Position numbers and translations under genes: made by a program | Notes under the pieces: model-generated | Told to the model about the DNA's origin: nothing | Seen by the model: the letters and a program-made list of their open reading frames with translations, nothing else | Database searches by the model: none | Source of the DNA: Plantago major | Taxonomy: Eukaryota; Streptophyta; Magnoliopsida; Lamiales; Plantaginaceae | NCBI GenBank assembly: GCA_026545765.1 | Contig: CM048840.1 | Span: 57,288,580 to 57,352,579 of the forward strand | Length of the DNA stretch: 64,000 bases | Direction of reading: 5' to 3' | Shown: positions 1 through 11,489 of the stretch, piece by piece | Layout: every line of letters starts with the position of its first letter | Position numbering within the stretch: position 1 is the first letter of the stretch

Positions 1-173
1 ATAATTGTTTTACATCTAATTGTACAAAACCATAATAGTTCGACTAAGTGATACTAATCTGTAATTATGACATCTAAAAGGGGGTCTGGATGTAATTTCC
101 CCTTGTATGAATGACTTATTTTTATGTAGAAATTGTTGATTTTGTTTGTCGTTTCCTTGCAATAAAATTGGTG

Positions 174-209
<36 letters not shown>

Positions 210-1160
210 CTTATATTTGATTCAATTTTTCGACATTTTTGTTATACGTATTAGGTTTCGTAAAAATGGGGTCGAACAAAGAAATTGACGTTGTAGAAGA
301 AGGGATCAACGAACAAGTCAAAAGTGTGAAGAAATATATTTGAGGATGTATTACATGTTTTTGAAAAGATGTATGTAGGATGTAAATTTTGATATTTTTT
401 TATTATTTTGTGTAGTGAATTTATTGGTTGATGAATGAAATTGAAGTTATGTCTATTTTTTTAAATATTGTGTTTTTGTTGGATAAATAAGTTGTCATTA
501 ATGATTGTATGAAATATAGACCATTATATGATGAACATGGGAAATTTGATAATAAACATAGACAATTTGATGTAAAGTACCAACATACTTGAATGTAAGG
601 TTTTTTATTTTAAAAAAATTGCGGGTCGACCAGCCCGACCTGATCAACCCACAAAAAAAATATCTTGTTAGTTTTTAGGGTAAATTGTCTATGTTTATTT
701 CTTTGAGGACTTTCGGGACTCTCTGATATGTAGGAGTTTCTCGTAATACGGACTCGGTGTACAATATCAAATGTTATGTGATGTGCCATTTCATAGACAT
801 GACTGATGGAAAGTTTAGATTGAATCGGGAACGTGTATTAAATTAAATGACACTAAATCGAATTATGCGATCATCTAGTCACATTAACTGAGATTGACCT
901 GTTAAATAACATATAATCCAAAAAGACTTTCAAGTAATTAAAATAGTTTACTAAATGATGGAAACTCATAATCCAACGGAAAAGTTGGGAGGAAATTGGA
1001 ATATATCTTGCTTTTATTTTTATTTTTATTTTTGGGATAATTGAATTTTTGCTAAAGATAAACTCATGTCAAACTTTTGTTAAGGGCATTATTCTTGATG
1101 CGTGGAAGCTTTTCAAACAGTTCTAGTTTGAGAACAGTATCGGATAATTAATATATAAGT
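1..1160. other. AT-rich stretch without a recognisable gene
   Basis: No coding region that I can recognise on either strand. The sequence is AT-rich with homopolymer runs. A short open frame at about 266-343 (plus) codes for roughly 25 residues but has no family features. A GC-richer patch near 625-650 (GGGTCGACCAGCCCGACC) stands out from its surroundings but I cannot assign it. Confidence 0.6.
179..208. repeat. (TA)n microsatellite
   Basis: An uninterrupted run of about 15 TA dinucleotides in AT-rich DNA. It is likely to vary in length between individuals. Confidence 0.95.
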
Positions 1161-1162
1161 TA

Positions 1163-1395
1163 CTAGATTGCACAAAACTCTACAAGTTCTATAAAGCAGT
1201 AATTAAAATTCAACCAACTGTGTACGATAAAAGTAGCGGCATGTATGACCTCCAGCATCACGGGCCCTTGAGCTCCCTCTTGGGTTATCACAGTTCCGGT
1301 GTGCCAGCTTAAGTCTGTCAGGACATGGCCTGGATGGACAGGGTTGATGCACATATTGGATACTTGCGTGCACGAAGTCTAGTGTATGCGGTAAG
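1163..1395 (-). pseudogene. short-chain dehydrogenase/reductase fragment (C-terminal part)
   Basis: The minus strand reads CINPVHPGHVLTDLSWHTG followed by a segment ending EEGAQGPVML-like (here TQEGAQGPVML). This matches the region after the catalytic helix in plant carbonyl reductase / menthone or salutaridine reductase type SDRs, normally N-x-V-x-PG-x-V-x-TD followed by EEGA-GPVMLALLP. Upstream, a second frame reads ARKYP, so a one-base deletion near 1357 separates the conserved KYP-N motif from the PG motif. After GPVML the homology stops. The Rossmann glycine motif and catalytic YxxxK are absent. It is a relic, not a gene. The family assignment rests on about 40 residues. Confidence 0.6.
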
Positions 1396-1399
1396 AGTT

Positions 1400-2178
1400 T
1401 TTGTTCATATTAAAAAACATTACTTTCAAACGGGTATTTTAATTTTACACTTGTTGACTTTTTGTTGAAATCATAAAATAGGTTGACTTTGACTTGTAAA
1501 CGGTTGAGTCAACTTTTAACGAAAATATTTAACGGCATGGGGCCTCCTACCTAACACATGATATCCTACAAACAATTATACAACATGTTCAACAATATAT
1601 AAATGTTCCGGAAACAATTTTCATTTTACTTTTCATACAACATGTTCGACCATATTATGCAATCCCAGACCAAGAGTACAAGAACTTATCGAAGAACAGG
1701 CACAGGACTTCCAATCAAATGAGGTAGGTTCTGCAAAGGACTCGGATGATGAATGCAGCTGAGGGAGACGGTGTTGGAGGTTACTAACAAATCTGTGGCC
1801 CTTCTGATCGAGATATATGTCGGTTAAGTCACCGCGTGGGAGGTCTGCCACGTATCATCGTTTTGGCGAGAGCTGAACATAACTATCAACTGAAATGGAT
1901 GATTGATGAGTAGTGACCTGCAAGCTAATTGTTAAAAATGTAAATAACCATTCAACACCTTTTGATTTCATTTTCTTACTAGTAGTATATATAATGTAGA
2001 AGCAATAGCAATGAAGATTATATGATGTAGTGTGATATTTTAGGCAAAATTAGAAAGTAGTACAATGTTGGGGAAAAAATTTCATTAAGAGACAATCCAC
2101 CTCTTTATTGTTGATTTTGCAACAACATTGTTAAAGGAGTGGTTATGATTGAATATTGACAAATATGAAGAGACAATC
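1400..2178. other. no recognisable gene
   Basis: AT-rich intergenic DNA. An open frame at 1633-1851 (minus, 72 residues) shows no domain or compositional sign of being a gene. The segment ends at the target-site duplication of the solo LTR. Confidence 0.55.
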
Positions 2179-2183
2179 ATACC

Positions 2184-3843
2184 TGTTGGTCCAGATAACG
2201 GCAAAGTAAAAGACTAGGGGGGGGGGGTGAATAGTCTTTTAAAACTTTTGTCGATAAACACAGTTTCTCAGATATCTGTGTAGATATCTGATACTTAATT
2301 TCAGAGAGCGGAAAACTTTTATGTGATAAGTGCACGTGCTCAGCAGGATGTGTGTAAGTACTTTGCAAGATAAGTAAAGCAAGTAATAAACTGCAGAAAG
2401 TAAATAACACAAGTCTTTTTATAGTGGTATCTGAAGGTGGCGTAATCCTTCAACTAATCCACATCGGCCTTTCTCAGACCTAGAATCCACTAAGACAGAT
2501 AAATAAGTTAACCTTACAGATATCTTCTCTTGATTCCTATATACACTAGGTTCCCAACCAAGTGTTCCCCCTGAGTTATTCCCCGGCTTTCACAGCCAAG
2601 TACTTCATGTACTCAGAAACCTTTTTGAGCTATTCCTTAGCTTCCCAAGCTAAGTACTTCCTGTGCTCAGCAACCTTGGAGTTATTCCTTAGTTTTCCAA
2701 ACTAAGTACTTCCTATACTCCACGCCGAATATGGTGTTGGTTTTATGTTTGTTTGTCAGGTGAGCTTGTTAAATAACTTATTCAGTTATTCAGATAGCTC
2801 TATGAATCAACTATACTTAATACACTTTTCAATGTATAGTATCTTATTCTCTACTGACCCAAGTCTATTGTAAGTGTTCCAGAGAATGAATCTGAGATAT
2901 GAAATCTTAGTTCAACTCCTTCACAGATAACAGTGCTTGTTAAGGATCAGGACACTTAGAACTTTTGTGCTACTTAGAATCAAATGCTTTGGTCGCAACA
3001 GAAAGCTTGAAGGTAAGTAGTTTGCTTGAGAGATCTTGTGTGTGAGTATTCAATGTAAGTTCAGTGTTCTGTGTGTTATAAGGTGTGTTCTCAAGCAGTC
3101 TAAGTGTTGATATTTATAGATGAATTTGAGTGCCGTTTGAATAGTATCCGTTAGACTTAACTCAATTTCAAACTATTGATATCTGAATATAGTACTGTAG
3201 CAGGTTTATCTTCTTCTTCAGAAGCTACCATTTTTGTTCAGACATTTCTGTCTGCGCATTTAATGCACTGTACTATATTTTCTCCTGTAGTGCCAACGGA
3301 ACTATGCATGGTATCAGAGATCTTTATACAATCAGAGTTTTCTGAAACTTTGCATGTTCTTTTCCATCGATTATCACAACTCCAGATACCATTTGTTGAA
3401 ACAACTTTGGAATAAAATATTTCTCTTTCAGAAACATAGTTTATATCCAAGGTATCTGAGTGTAGATATCTGTGGGCACTTTCCTCGTCTCAGAAACCTT
3501 TTATTCTCAGATATCTTTTGCAACACTTGTGTTTCGAAACACTTGTTTCTTCAAGATATCTGGACATAGGTATCTGAAAAACCTTTGTCTTCAGTAATCT
3601 TGTACAGTCTTCAAATCTTCAAATCCGTTGAACTTTTCCTGCTGGAAGTCTTCTTCTTGGTCTTCTTTAGAAAATAAAAATTACATTTTGAGACCTAACA
3701 TCCTATACAAGATTTGCTAGACTATCATAATTAGTGAGTTTCCTCTTTTACAGTGTTCAAGTGAACCAAGAGTACTAACCACCTTTCTGAGATAAGATAA
3801 GTCATTAGGTTGCTGATCAAAATCTAAACAGATATTCCTAACA
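2184..3843 (-). mobile_element. solo LTR of a Sirevirus-like Ty1/copia element
   Basis: The segment begins TGTTGGTCC and ends TCCTAACA, and is flanked on both sides by ATACC (2179-2183 and 3844-3848), a perfect 5-bp target-site duplication. Read on the minus strand it aligns along its whole length with the LTRs at 15337-16767 and 34293-35721: same start TGTTAGGAATATCTG, same TATAAATA box (3111-3118), same poly-C tract (here a run of G near 2218-2229) and same end near GGACCAACA. It is about 230 bp longer and clearly diverged from those two. No internal domain, primer-binding site or second LTR adjoins it, which is the structure left by LTR-LTR recombination. AGATATCT-type palindromes occur repeatedly in it. 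Confidence 0.92.
3111..3118 (-). promoter_or_regulatory. LTR TATA box (solo LTR)
   Basis: TATAAATA on the minus strand, at the same relative position as in the two LTRs of the full-length relative, between TTCATC and the region of the presumed transcription start. Conservation across three copies supports it as the core promoter. Confidence 0.6.
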
Positions 3844-3848
3844 ATACC

Positions 3849-4338
3849 CTTCCCAATATCAGTTATAAAATTCATTATGAAGACACTAATTGAGTTGGAG
3901 TAAATGCAGAATGTAACTGTAAACACATATCAATATTCTTTCATACATATGTCAGTGTCAATACATGATATGTATGTAGCATTAACGTACATGTTCACAA
4001 TCTGACACTTTTAGACATATATCAGTACCCTTTCAGACATATGTTAGTGCCGGTACTGACATATGTCCGTTGTATATGGACATGTTCATAATCTAGACTT
4101 GTAGACTTGTTTATCAACAGATGAAACATGTTGTATGAAGCTTTGCAGCAATAAACATTTTGAATAATGTGGAAAGTTGTAAGAAATGTTGAATATATTA
4201 ATTGATGTTTTAATAAAAGTTGATTTTGATAAGTTTGACTTGTAAAATTTAGACTTACTGGTATGAATGGAAAATCAAATATGACTTTGTACTAGAAGCA
4301 TTAAAATTTGTTTGGATAGTCCACAATCAATAAAAGAG
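3849..4338. other. no gene; CATATGTCAGT short repeats
   Basis: AT-rich. Between about 3940 and 4080 the word ACATATGTCAGT and its reverse complement ACTGACATATGT recur several times with small changes, giving a weak inverted-repeat cluster. No coding potential seen. Confidence 0.5.
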
Positions 4339-4572
4339 TAAGTCTCCTAAGAGACGGTCTCTAGATAATTTATCTAGAGACGGACCTATATTAAGAAAAT
4401 TATTGATGTTATTAATCAAAACACCTATGTTCTCAACATTGATGTTTTTTTCATATTACAACAGGATATATTTCTTTAACAACATAAACATTTAAATTAA
4501 TATGAATGGTCTTATTGATAACATAAGCCGTTTCTAGATAATTTATCTAGAGACAATCTCTAATGAGACTTT
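4339..4572. mobile_element. MITE-like element with about 45-bp terminal inverted repeats
   Basis: The left end (4339-4383) reads AAGTCTCCTAAGAGACGG then TCTCTAGATAATTTATCTAG. The right end (4528-4572) is its reverse complement with a few mismatches. Each terminus also holds its own inner palindrome CTAGATAATTTATCTAG. The interior is about 145 bp of AT-rich non-coding DNA. Size and structure fit a miniature inverted-repeat transposable element. I cannot fix the exact termini or a target-site duplication, so the superfamily is unknown. Confidence 0.75.
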
Positions 4573-4681
4573 GTGTTAATAAAAAGCCATAAAATTGTAC
4601 ATCCTACAACTTTTCCCGATATTTTACTCCCACCATTTAAGTAACATATGGAAGTTAAAGCTAGCTAGGTGTAATTTTAGT

Positions 4682-4698
4682 AGTAACAAATAATTAAT
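4682..4698. repeat. 17-bp target-site duplication, left copy
   Basis: AGTAACAAATAATTAAT occurs here and, identically, at 5123-5139, flanking a segment that begins with a poly-T run. A TSD of this length next to a poly-A tail is diagnostic of target-primed LINE insertion. Confidence 0.92.
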
Positions 4699-5122
4699 TT
4701 TTTTTTTTGTTGAATCGGCAAAAATATTATTATAAAACTTAAAACGTTCACACGAGCATAAGAGATGCTCGAAATAATACAAATCCAGCACAAACATCGT
4801 GCTTAAAAATAATCCAAACCACCATTCTATTCCCATGGGGACTAAAAAATATATCACTAGCTTCTACAAGCTTATCAAAACCGATGGAGTCCAATAATTT
4901 CTCAAATATAATCAACACTCACAGCCTTTCTTGCCACTACCGAAAATGTCAACACCAAACACTGAATTCCTTTAAAATGTCAACACCAAACACTTATTGG
5001 CACCACAGCTTGTTCCTCAAATATTTCCAACATCCCTTCCAAAATAATCCGTCAAATCCTTTAACACATGTCTAACAAATTGCCACGCTCCTACACCCTA
5101 TGCATATAAAATGCAAGTGGCA
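4699..5122 (-). mobile_element. 5'-truncated L1-type LINE insertion (3' end only)
   Basis: On the minus strand the segment ends TTGCCGATTCAAC followed by a run of A (poly-T on the plus strand at about 4699-4708). The last bases before the tail, with TTATAATAATATTTTTGCCGA, look like the 3' end of plant L1-type LINEs. The 424-bp insert is bounded by the perfect 17-bp duplication at 4682-4698 and 5123-5139. It contains no reverse transcriptase domain, so only the 3' untranslated end was copied. It lies in the last codons of the neighbouring NLR reading frame and changes that frame's end. Confidence 0.88.
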
Positions 5123-7754
5123 AGTAACAAATAATTAATGATGTTCTAATAGAAAGTGGTGCAGATATAATTTGAACAATAAGATCCTGATTTCCAAAGC
5201 CACTTTGTTCTTCTAGTATCGTCCTTGCCCATTTCTGGATTGTATCATTGCAGTGACTCACTTGAATTGATCGAAGAGATGGTATTTCTCCAATTTCAGG
5301 GGAAATCTCCTCCGTCTTTTCGAAACCCCCAAAGAGAAATGTGCTCAAGGGATGGGAAATGACTACTATCTGCTGTCCATTCTACCAAACAATTGTTGGA
5401 GTTAACAAAATATGTAATTCCCAAAAATTTGAGTTTTAGGAATTGGTCGTCAACACAGTTCCACACCTTCCTTGATCCCCCGCAATTAAACAATATCAAC
5501 TTTTCAAGATGGGGCAGTGATCCAATCTTTCTCCCCATTTCTTCCCAACTGAATTTGCATTTATATAGGAACAACTTCTTGAGTGATAGAGAGAATCCCA
5601 GATTCTGGAAATATTTCAATCTCAAACTTTCATCACGGACATCCAAAATGCAGCGCAGTGATTCGAGTTTATCTAGACGACTAAGATTATCAAGACAACA
5701 AGCAGAAGGCAAGAGTTCTTCATCGTTGGGAAGCATCCTAAGGACCTCTTCGGTGCAACAAAAATCAATTATCTCTCCAAGTGATTAGAGATCTCTTAGC
5801 ACACTACTGTTAGGTAATTGCACATCCATTTTTCCAAAGCTTAATCCACGGAGATACACTCGACCAATCATTAGATGACGAAGTTGTGGCATATCCCATA
5901 TTTCGAGTGGTGCTGCATAGTCTGACCTAGATTGAATGCAAATTATTGTTTGTATATTCCAACTTCGGGGTGCGGATGTTACAAAATCATCGATGTTTGA
6001 TATAGGTTTATTATACGGAAAAGGAAGGCATTGTAAGTTACATCCACCAGATTCAATTTCTCATCATGGAGTCGGTTTCTCGCATCCCAAACCCTGAGCA
6101 GTTTGACATCAGCTGGTAGCTCACAAGTACCCACGATTGAGCGCAAGGAGGGCCAAGACTGGATTGCATCAAAGGTTGGAGCAGCTCGACTCTTTTGCTC
6201 CTCATTGTAGACTGCCAGCCGATGGTAACTAGCAAAGCATTGTGAAAGATCAAGGTTTGGCTTCCCATATACATAAAGAAACCTCTCTTTATTAGCCTCT
6301 TTCAAGCAGAAATCTCTCACCAAATCATGAACTTTGATCCGTTTCACATTGCCTGTACTTCCAAGCTCATGGACAAGTATGAGGTTTCTATCAATGAGAT
6401 CTTTCAAGTAATAATAGGCCACCTCTTCCAAGCTTTTGCCTTCTTTTGGTTTTAGAAATCCTTCAGCTACCCATAATTTCTTAAGATCTGATACTTTAAT
6501 AATTTCATCCTCCCGGAATACTCCAAGATAAAGCAAACATGGTTTCAAATGAACATGCAAGTGATTGTAACTCAACCGCAACATCTTCAAACAATGCTCA
6601 TTGCCTTCTGAATTTACATTTGCACTTACGTTCTCTTTAATGCACTCCCAGTACTCTCGGTTAAGAGATCTTTTGAGGAGTCCACTGATCACAACAATCG
6701 ACAGAGGCAGACCTTTGCACTTTCTTGCAATCATATTTCCAACTTCCTCCAGATCATGAGGACAACTTTCTTGGACGAATACCTTCCTCCGAAGTAGACT
6801 CCAACTGTCATCCTCATCTAAGAGATTCACCTTATAAATATGACACGAGCCAATATCAGTTTCCAAATTCAATAACCTTGTAGTTACTATAATTCGGCTT
6901 CTGTTGTTATCCTCAGGATGGAATTGCTTTATTCCATCCCATGCATCAAGACTCCAAATATCATCAATTACAATGAAGTATCTCCGTCCGATCAGATGCT
7001 TGTGTAAGATTACACCCAATTCATTTGCAGATCTCTCTCCAAGTTGTCCAATTCCACATTCTTTTAGCAACTGAATGAGCAACACATTAAAAATTTGAGA
7101 CACTGTGACCCAAGCACATACATCAAAATGCTGCCTCCTACGCTGATCATCATACAACTTTTTAGCAAGAGTAGACTTTCCGATACCACCCATGCCAGTG
7201 AGTGCAATGACTTGGCGATCGGATGCATATCCAGTGAGTTTATCCGTGACCTGATTCAAGATGTCATCAAATCCCACTAACAAATCCTTCTCTAATTTGA
7301 GTACTCTTGACGAACCAAATCCCTCAGTTTCTTGTGGGAGTGGATTCTTAAGTACTTCACTCTTCTCTTGAATTTCAAGTGCTTCTCCCATCAAAGAATC
7401 AATGTCACCTATGACTTTTTCGACATCTTGAGTGAACTTACTGGGGTTCACCTTTTCCAGCTCGTTATTGGATCGAGCAAGAACATGATCAACAACGTAA
7501 GACTCAATGACATCTTCAGCAAGATAAGCTGCATCTGATATTCGCCACTCCAAAACTCGTATTTCATGATGATCATCGCAATCGGAGTAATTGTAATTAC
7601 TAGACTCAAGAAAATGTTGGATGAAACTAACCTTTTCACGCAAGAATTGATGCTGGATTTGGTGATGGGCAGTGAAAGTGTGGTGGAGAGAATGGTATGT
7701 CTGGATCCGGTCCATGAGATCCGTAAGAGTCATAACAGCTGCGTAAGAAGCCAT
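5091..7754 (-). pseudogene. CC-NB-ARC-LRR disease-resistance protein (R1/late-blight type), broken in the LRR part
   Basis: The first frame (7754-5979, 591 residues, ATG start) is intact through a coiled-coil domain (residues 1-130, EDVID-like AEDVIESYV at about 79-87) and a complete NB-ARC: P-loop GMGGIGKST (187-195), RNBS-A, kinase-2 IVIDDIW (261-267), RNBS-B VTTR (290-293), GLPLS (348-352) and MHD-type VHD (475-477). The LRR part is broken: a frameshift near 6010-6040, a TAA at 5785-5787 in the second frame (most simply CAA to TAA), and a frameshift at the C run 5326-5330. Leucine-rich text continues to about 5140. A LINE then replaces the last codons, so the frame now stops at 5091 instead of at the older in-frame stop visible at 4677-4679. 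No intron is needed. The family acts as cytoplasmic immune receptors. This copy could at most give a CC-NB-ARC protein without LRR. Confidence 0.88.
5123..5139. repeat. 17-bp target-site duplication, right copy
   Basis: Identical partner of 4682-4698. It falls inside the C-terminal coding frame of the NLR relic. Confidence 0.92.
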
Positions 7755-8312
7755 TTTACTTGTGCTACTAGTATGACCCTACAATATAGTATGACCCCAT
7801 GGATTCTTAAATTTCAGAATCTAATTTAATGAAAACATTGCATATCAATCAATCTATTTACCTGTGCTAGCTGCTACTAGAGATCTAGTAATTCGCTGCA
7901 AGAATTGATGTGATGATGATGATGATTCTCTCAACTCTGAAAACCCAAATGTAAGAAGATAATTATTAACTTTCAGAACACTTGAACTCGATCAATTATT
8001 ACCAAGAAACTAATGTAGATGATCAATTATGTGCACACATTGACTTTCAAGTCTCAAGAAACAGCGTGTGTTTATTTTCAGAGAGTTTCTTGGCCACATG
8101 ATCCATCCTGCGGATTGGTGGACCTGCCTAGGGAATATATCAATCTCTCCATCAAGAAACAGTAACCATAAATGTTTCACTCTAAATGCAAAACATTTTC
8201 CGCTAAACGCAAGACAAAATATTTGTAACTTGATCAAAATGCTCCCAACTCAAAAATAATTTTACAAATTTAACGAAAAATAGAAATAACTCGTATATGC
8301 AAACACAAATAT
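7755..8312. other. 5' flank of the NLR relic, no gene
   Basis: Upstream region of the minus-strand NLR. AT-rich, with no conserved coding frame. A TGATGATGATGATG microsatellite-like stretch lies near 7909-7924. Confidence 0.5.
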
Positions 8313-8520
8313 ATTAACATGCACGATCGAACACAAAATACAACACTAAACATAAATCGGAAAAAAATGAATGAAATTATTTTTTTCCGAAAAATATTTC
8401 GTTTATACAAAAAAATATTAACATGCACGATCGAACACAAAATAACAACACTAAACAAAAATCGGAAAAAAATGAATGATTTTTTTTCCGGAAAATATTT
8501 CTTTTATACAAAAGTTTCTA
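8313..8520. repeat. two-copy tandem duplication, period about 104 bp
   Basis: The words ACATGCACGATCGAACAC, AACACTAAACA and ATCGGAAAAAAATGAATGA occur in the same order starting at 8317 and again at 8421, separated by 104 bp, with small indels in the A/T runs. The open frames across it are A-rich and not genes. Confidence 0.85.
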
Positions 8521-8725
8521 AAAATATAGAATTAATTAAAAAAGCAAAAAAAAAATGGAAATATGAAAAAAAGAAAAAAAAAAAGAAAACATGATATGGC
8601 AGACCGGCCATATCTATCTTCATATGGCCGGTCTAAGACCGGCCATATCATGTTTTCGGTGTTTCTTTTTTCAATTCTATATTGTTTTTTCTGCTTTTTT
8701 AATTAATTCTATATTTTCAGGTTTT
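8518..8725. repeat. long imperfect foldback (hairpin) sequence
   Basis: The left arm (about 8518-8600) contains AAATATAGAATTAATTAAA and ends GAAAACATGATATGGC. The right arm (about 8642-8725) begins GCCATATCATGTTTTC and ends with the reverse complement of the left start. The loop region (8601-8641) holds further ATATGGCCGGTCT / AGACCGGCCATAT inverted copies. The transcript would fold into a hairpin of about 200 nt. It could be a foldback transposon or MITE. A microRNA-type locus is possible but nothing specifically supports that. Confidence 0.75.
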
Positions 8726-8745
8726 TTTGTAATTTACAAATTGAT

Positions 8746-8765
8746 TATATATATATATATATATA
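8746..8765. repeat. (TA)n microsatellite
   Basis: Ten TA dinucleotides directly beyond the foldback. Confidence 0.9.
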
Positions 8766-8947
8766 GTTTTCTATCTAGATTAAAACCGCCCATATCTTAA
8801 ATTTTATATTTTTTTAATTTGTAAAAATTGATTATATATAGTTTATTCCGCCCAGATTCCGTGATTTGACACATCAGTTACAATTTTAACACGGATACGA
8901 ATTTGAATCGAAAAATATTACATGTTTAACATAATAAATCTGGATAC

Positions 8948-11243
8948 TCAATTTGGAATTAAATCTTGTAAGTGTTCACAAACTTCATCAACAACCGCGG
9001 ATATGTCATTCGCCTCCATATAATGTCTGTTTTGTCGAGTGATGCGTCGCATCATAGCAGCGACAAATCGTAGCCTCTACAAAGTAAAAACACACACAAA
9101 TAAGGATTTTGAGATTTCGAACAAACGTCGTGTATGTATATATATTGAATGTCTAGGAAACATACCACGCTAGGATCCATATCGGCCGGTTGGAATTGTT
9201 GCCTTGGAGTAAATGATTCTTGGCGGGTCACTTGCATATGCGTATGTTGTCGAAACCAGTCCGGGTACGTCGGAATTGTTTCATGTCCAAAATGCACTCG
9301 AATTGTTTGTTGATGAAAATTACATCGACAGATGTGAAAGTCCTCGAATGAGTCTCGAACAGCATGAGAACAGCGATAGAGTGAGGGTTGTGGTGGCCTT
9401 TGTACATGCAATGGTTTTATCGGTTATTTAGGAATGTATTGGGGGTATCCGAACTGCCGTATAACGCGGTCTGGCATGTACGCCTACGTAACATTTAGAC
9501 AATGAATAATTCCCCTATATTGAGAAATAGGGACTGCTTCCTCCGCCACGAGTCCAAAAGGTGTCCAACTAACCTATTACACGAGAAGCAAGTAACATAA
9601 GTATATAATTAAAGAAAAGACTCAAACGTAATGAAGACAAGCGTGTTATATTGAATGACATACTTCATTCGGTGCAACATTGTCTAGTGCACTTCTGTAC
9701 ATAACATGCATAGCGTTCTCATCCTTCTCGGCGGTTCCCAAGTTCCATGATTGAAAATGAGGAAAATACGAGTATATCCACACCTAAAATAGTATAAATA
9801 ATTGATAGAAAATGATCGTTTTTAAAGTTATGTAAAAATGTATATATAATATAGAGCGAACAAACCTGCAGAAGTGAAAGACATCCATCTATTTGTCTGC
9901 AGTTGATACGGGTTGCAACTCTCAATTGTCTATACTGATTGGCAAGTGCAGAAGCTCCCCATGCGTATGTGTTAACCTCATTCAGGTTAAGTAGGAACTG
10001 TAGAAACCCAGGAGGAACTCGATGTCCACTCTTGTCGATAAATAGAGAAGTGCCTAACAGCCAAAACAAGTACATGATAGCATGTGATTCCGGTGCAAGA
10101 ACTTGTGCTTTTAAAGTTGCCTAGATGGTGCTACGCTTGAAACCAACACTTTTGAAGTTGGATTTCACTGCTGCTTCAGTCATTTGTATATGAATTGCTA
10201 ATGCCACCTTAAGCGCATCTGGTTGCATTGTCATCTTGACAGCACGACCATGAACAGGAACTCCGAGCAAATAGTGGACATCATGCAGGGTTATTGTCAT
10301 CTCACCAAATAGCATGTGAAAGGTATTAGTTTCAGGATGCTACCGTTCAACAAATGCACTAATCAAAGGCATGTTGATCTTCGGGTGCATATAATTGGGC
10401 AAGCGTGAGAGATGTGTGTTGTTGACAATATGGTTGACACCATCGTTTAAATAGTCTTTAAAACGGATTAAAGACCGAGGTTTGTGAAATCCCTCTAGAA
10501 CCTCGCGGTCCTGCGGATTAAAATATAGTAAATAAGAATCGTCGGATTTCAAAGAACATGACTTAACAATAGTGAACATTGAAGTGACTTACATTTCCTA
10601 TCCATATGGAGTGAGCGATGTGGCCTAGAAATCCTGTGAGTAACTCCAGATTTGCAGGGCCTCGATCAATACCGGTTGTTAGTTCTCTCCACGCCTCATT
10701 AGTAGCATAATTAGGCTCTGCTTGTCCACGGTCTCCGCTTCCACCCTCATCATTAAGCTCTTCCTCATTACTGAAATGGAAAGCCTGTCCACGGTCTCCG
10801 CTTCTAGTATGGACACTCCTGGCGGAAGAACCATGAATGTTGCATTCAAATGGCACCGTCCTCGGCCCTGAACGCATAGACTCTGCGGCGAAGTCTTCAT
10901 CAAAAGGCATTTCATTTTCAATTCTTAAATTTGACTATGTGCTGATAGAGCCAGGTGTCTGGTACGAGTCTTGTCTCGCCGGCGGTGTTTCTTCAGAATA
11001 TGCCGAACTTTCTGCAGGGTACATCATTTTATCCCTTATTGCTCTGGCTGAAGCAGGTATAGGACCTCTACCCCTTCCACCGATGTCATGCAGGCATCCA
11101 GAATACTGATCAACTGGTACTTGTGGAATATCCATTACGTTCCTTTTGCCCCGTCTTTTATCTTCGGCACCACCATCTTTGGATCCACCGCCCTTAGTTA
11201 ATTTCTGTAGGAAATTGAGAATAGTATCAATATTAGAAATCAC
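8948..11243 (-). pseudogene. plant mobile domain (PMD, MAIN-like) protein gene, several nonsense lesions
   Basis: Conserved PMD text lies on the minus strand: GFLGHIAHSIWIGN, then HLSRLPNYMHPKINMPLISAF(V)ER, MLFGEMTITLHDVHYLLGVP, YLFWLLGTSLFIDKSGHRV, YAWGASALANQYRQL and QIDGCLSLLQVW, then PDRVIRQFGYPQ near the C-terminus. Introns with GT-AG ends are visible at 10511-10592, 9784-9865, 9574-9663 and near 9075-9166. The last exon would end at the TGA at 8948-8950. Lesions: TAG at 10340-10342 where the family has Trp before xPET, TAG at 10935-10937 in the N-terminal region, and stops near 9430. The N-terminal part holds a duplicated SGDRGQA peptide. MAIN and MAIL1 are nuclear proteins needed for genome stability and silencing. 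Many other PMD genes are carried by transposons, and the neighbouring transposase suggests that here. Confidence 0.75.
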
Positions 11244-11489
11244 GAATACAACGAAGTTCTAATAATATTGAAGTATGTGAGAAATCAAATATACAATGGT
11301 TTATTAATGTTTTCGTATAAACTGCCTTCCACATGGTTGCTAAACACTGAGAGGATTGCTAATAATATTGAAGTATGAAAATGAAGTTGAAGTTGGTTGT
11401 GTCAAGATGAAGTTGATTATAGTTGGAACGATGAAATGAAGTTGGTGGTATGAAAATGAGTCCCAAACCCACCTAATTATAGAATTCGG

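Noticed and set aside
1633..1851. 72-residue minus-strand frame
   Set aside because: No domain, no homologous text, no supporting context.
2218..2230. G homopolymer as a special structure (G-quadruplex)
   Set aside because: It is the conserved poly-C tract of the LTR family and varies in length between copies; a single run is not a quadruplex motif.
4624..4857. 77-residue minus-strand frame with hydrophobic start
   Set aside because: It spans the LINE tail, its TSD and flanking DNA; it is not a gene.
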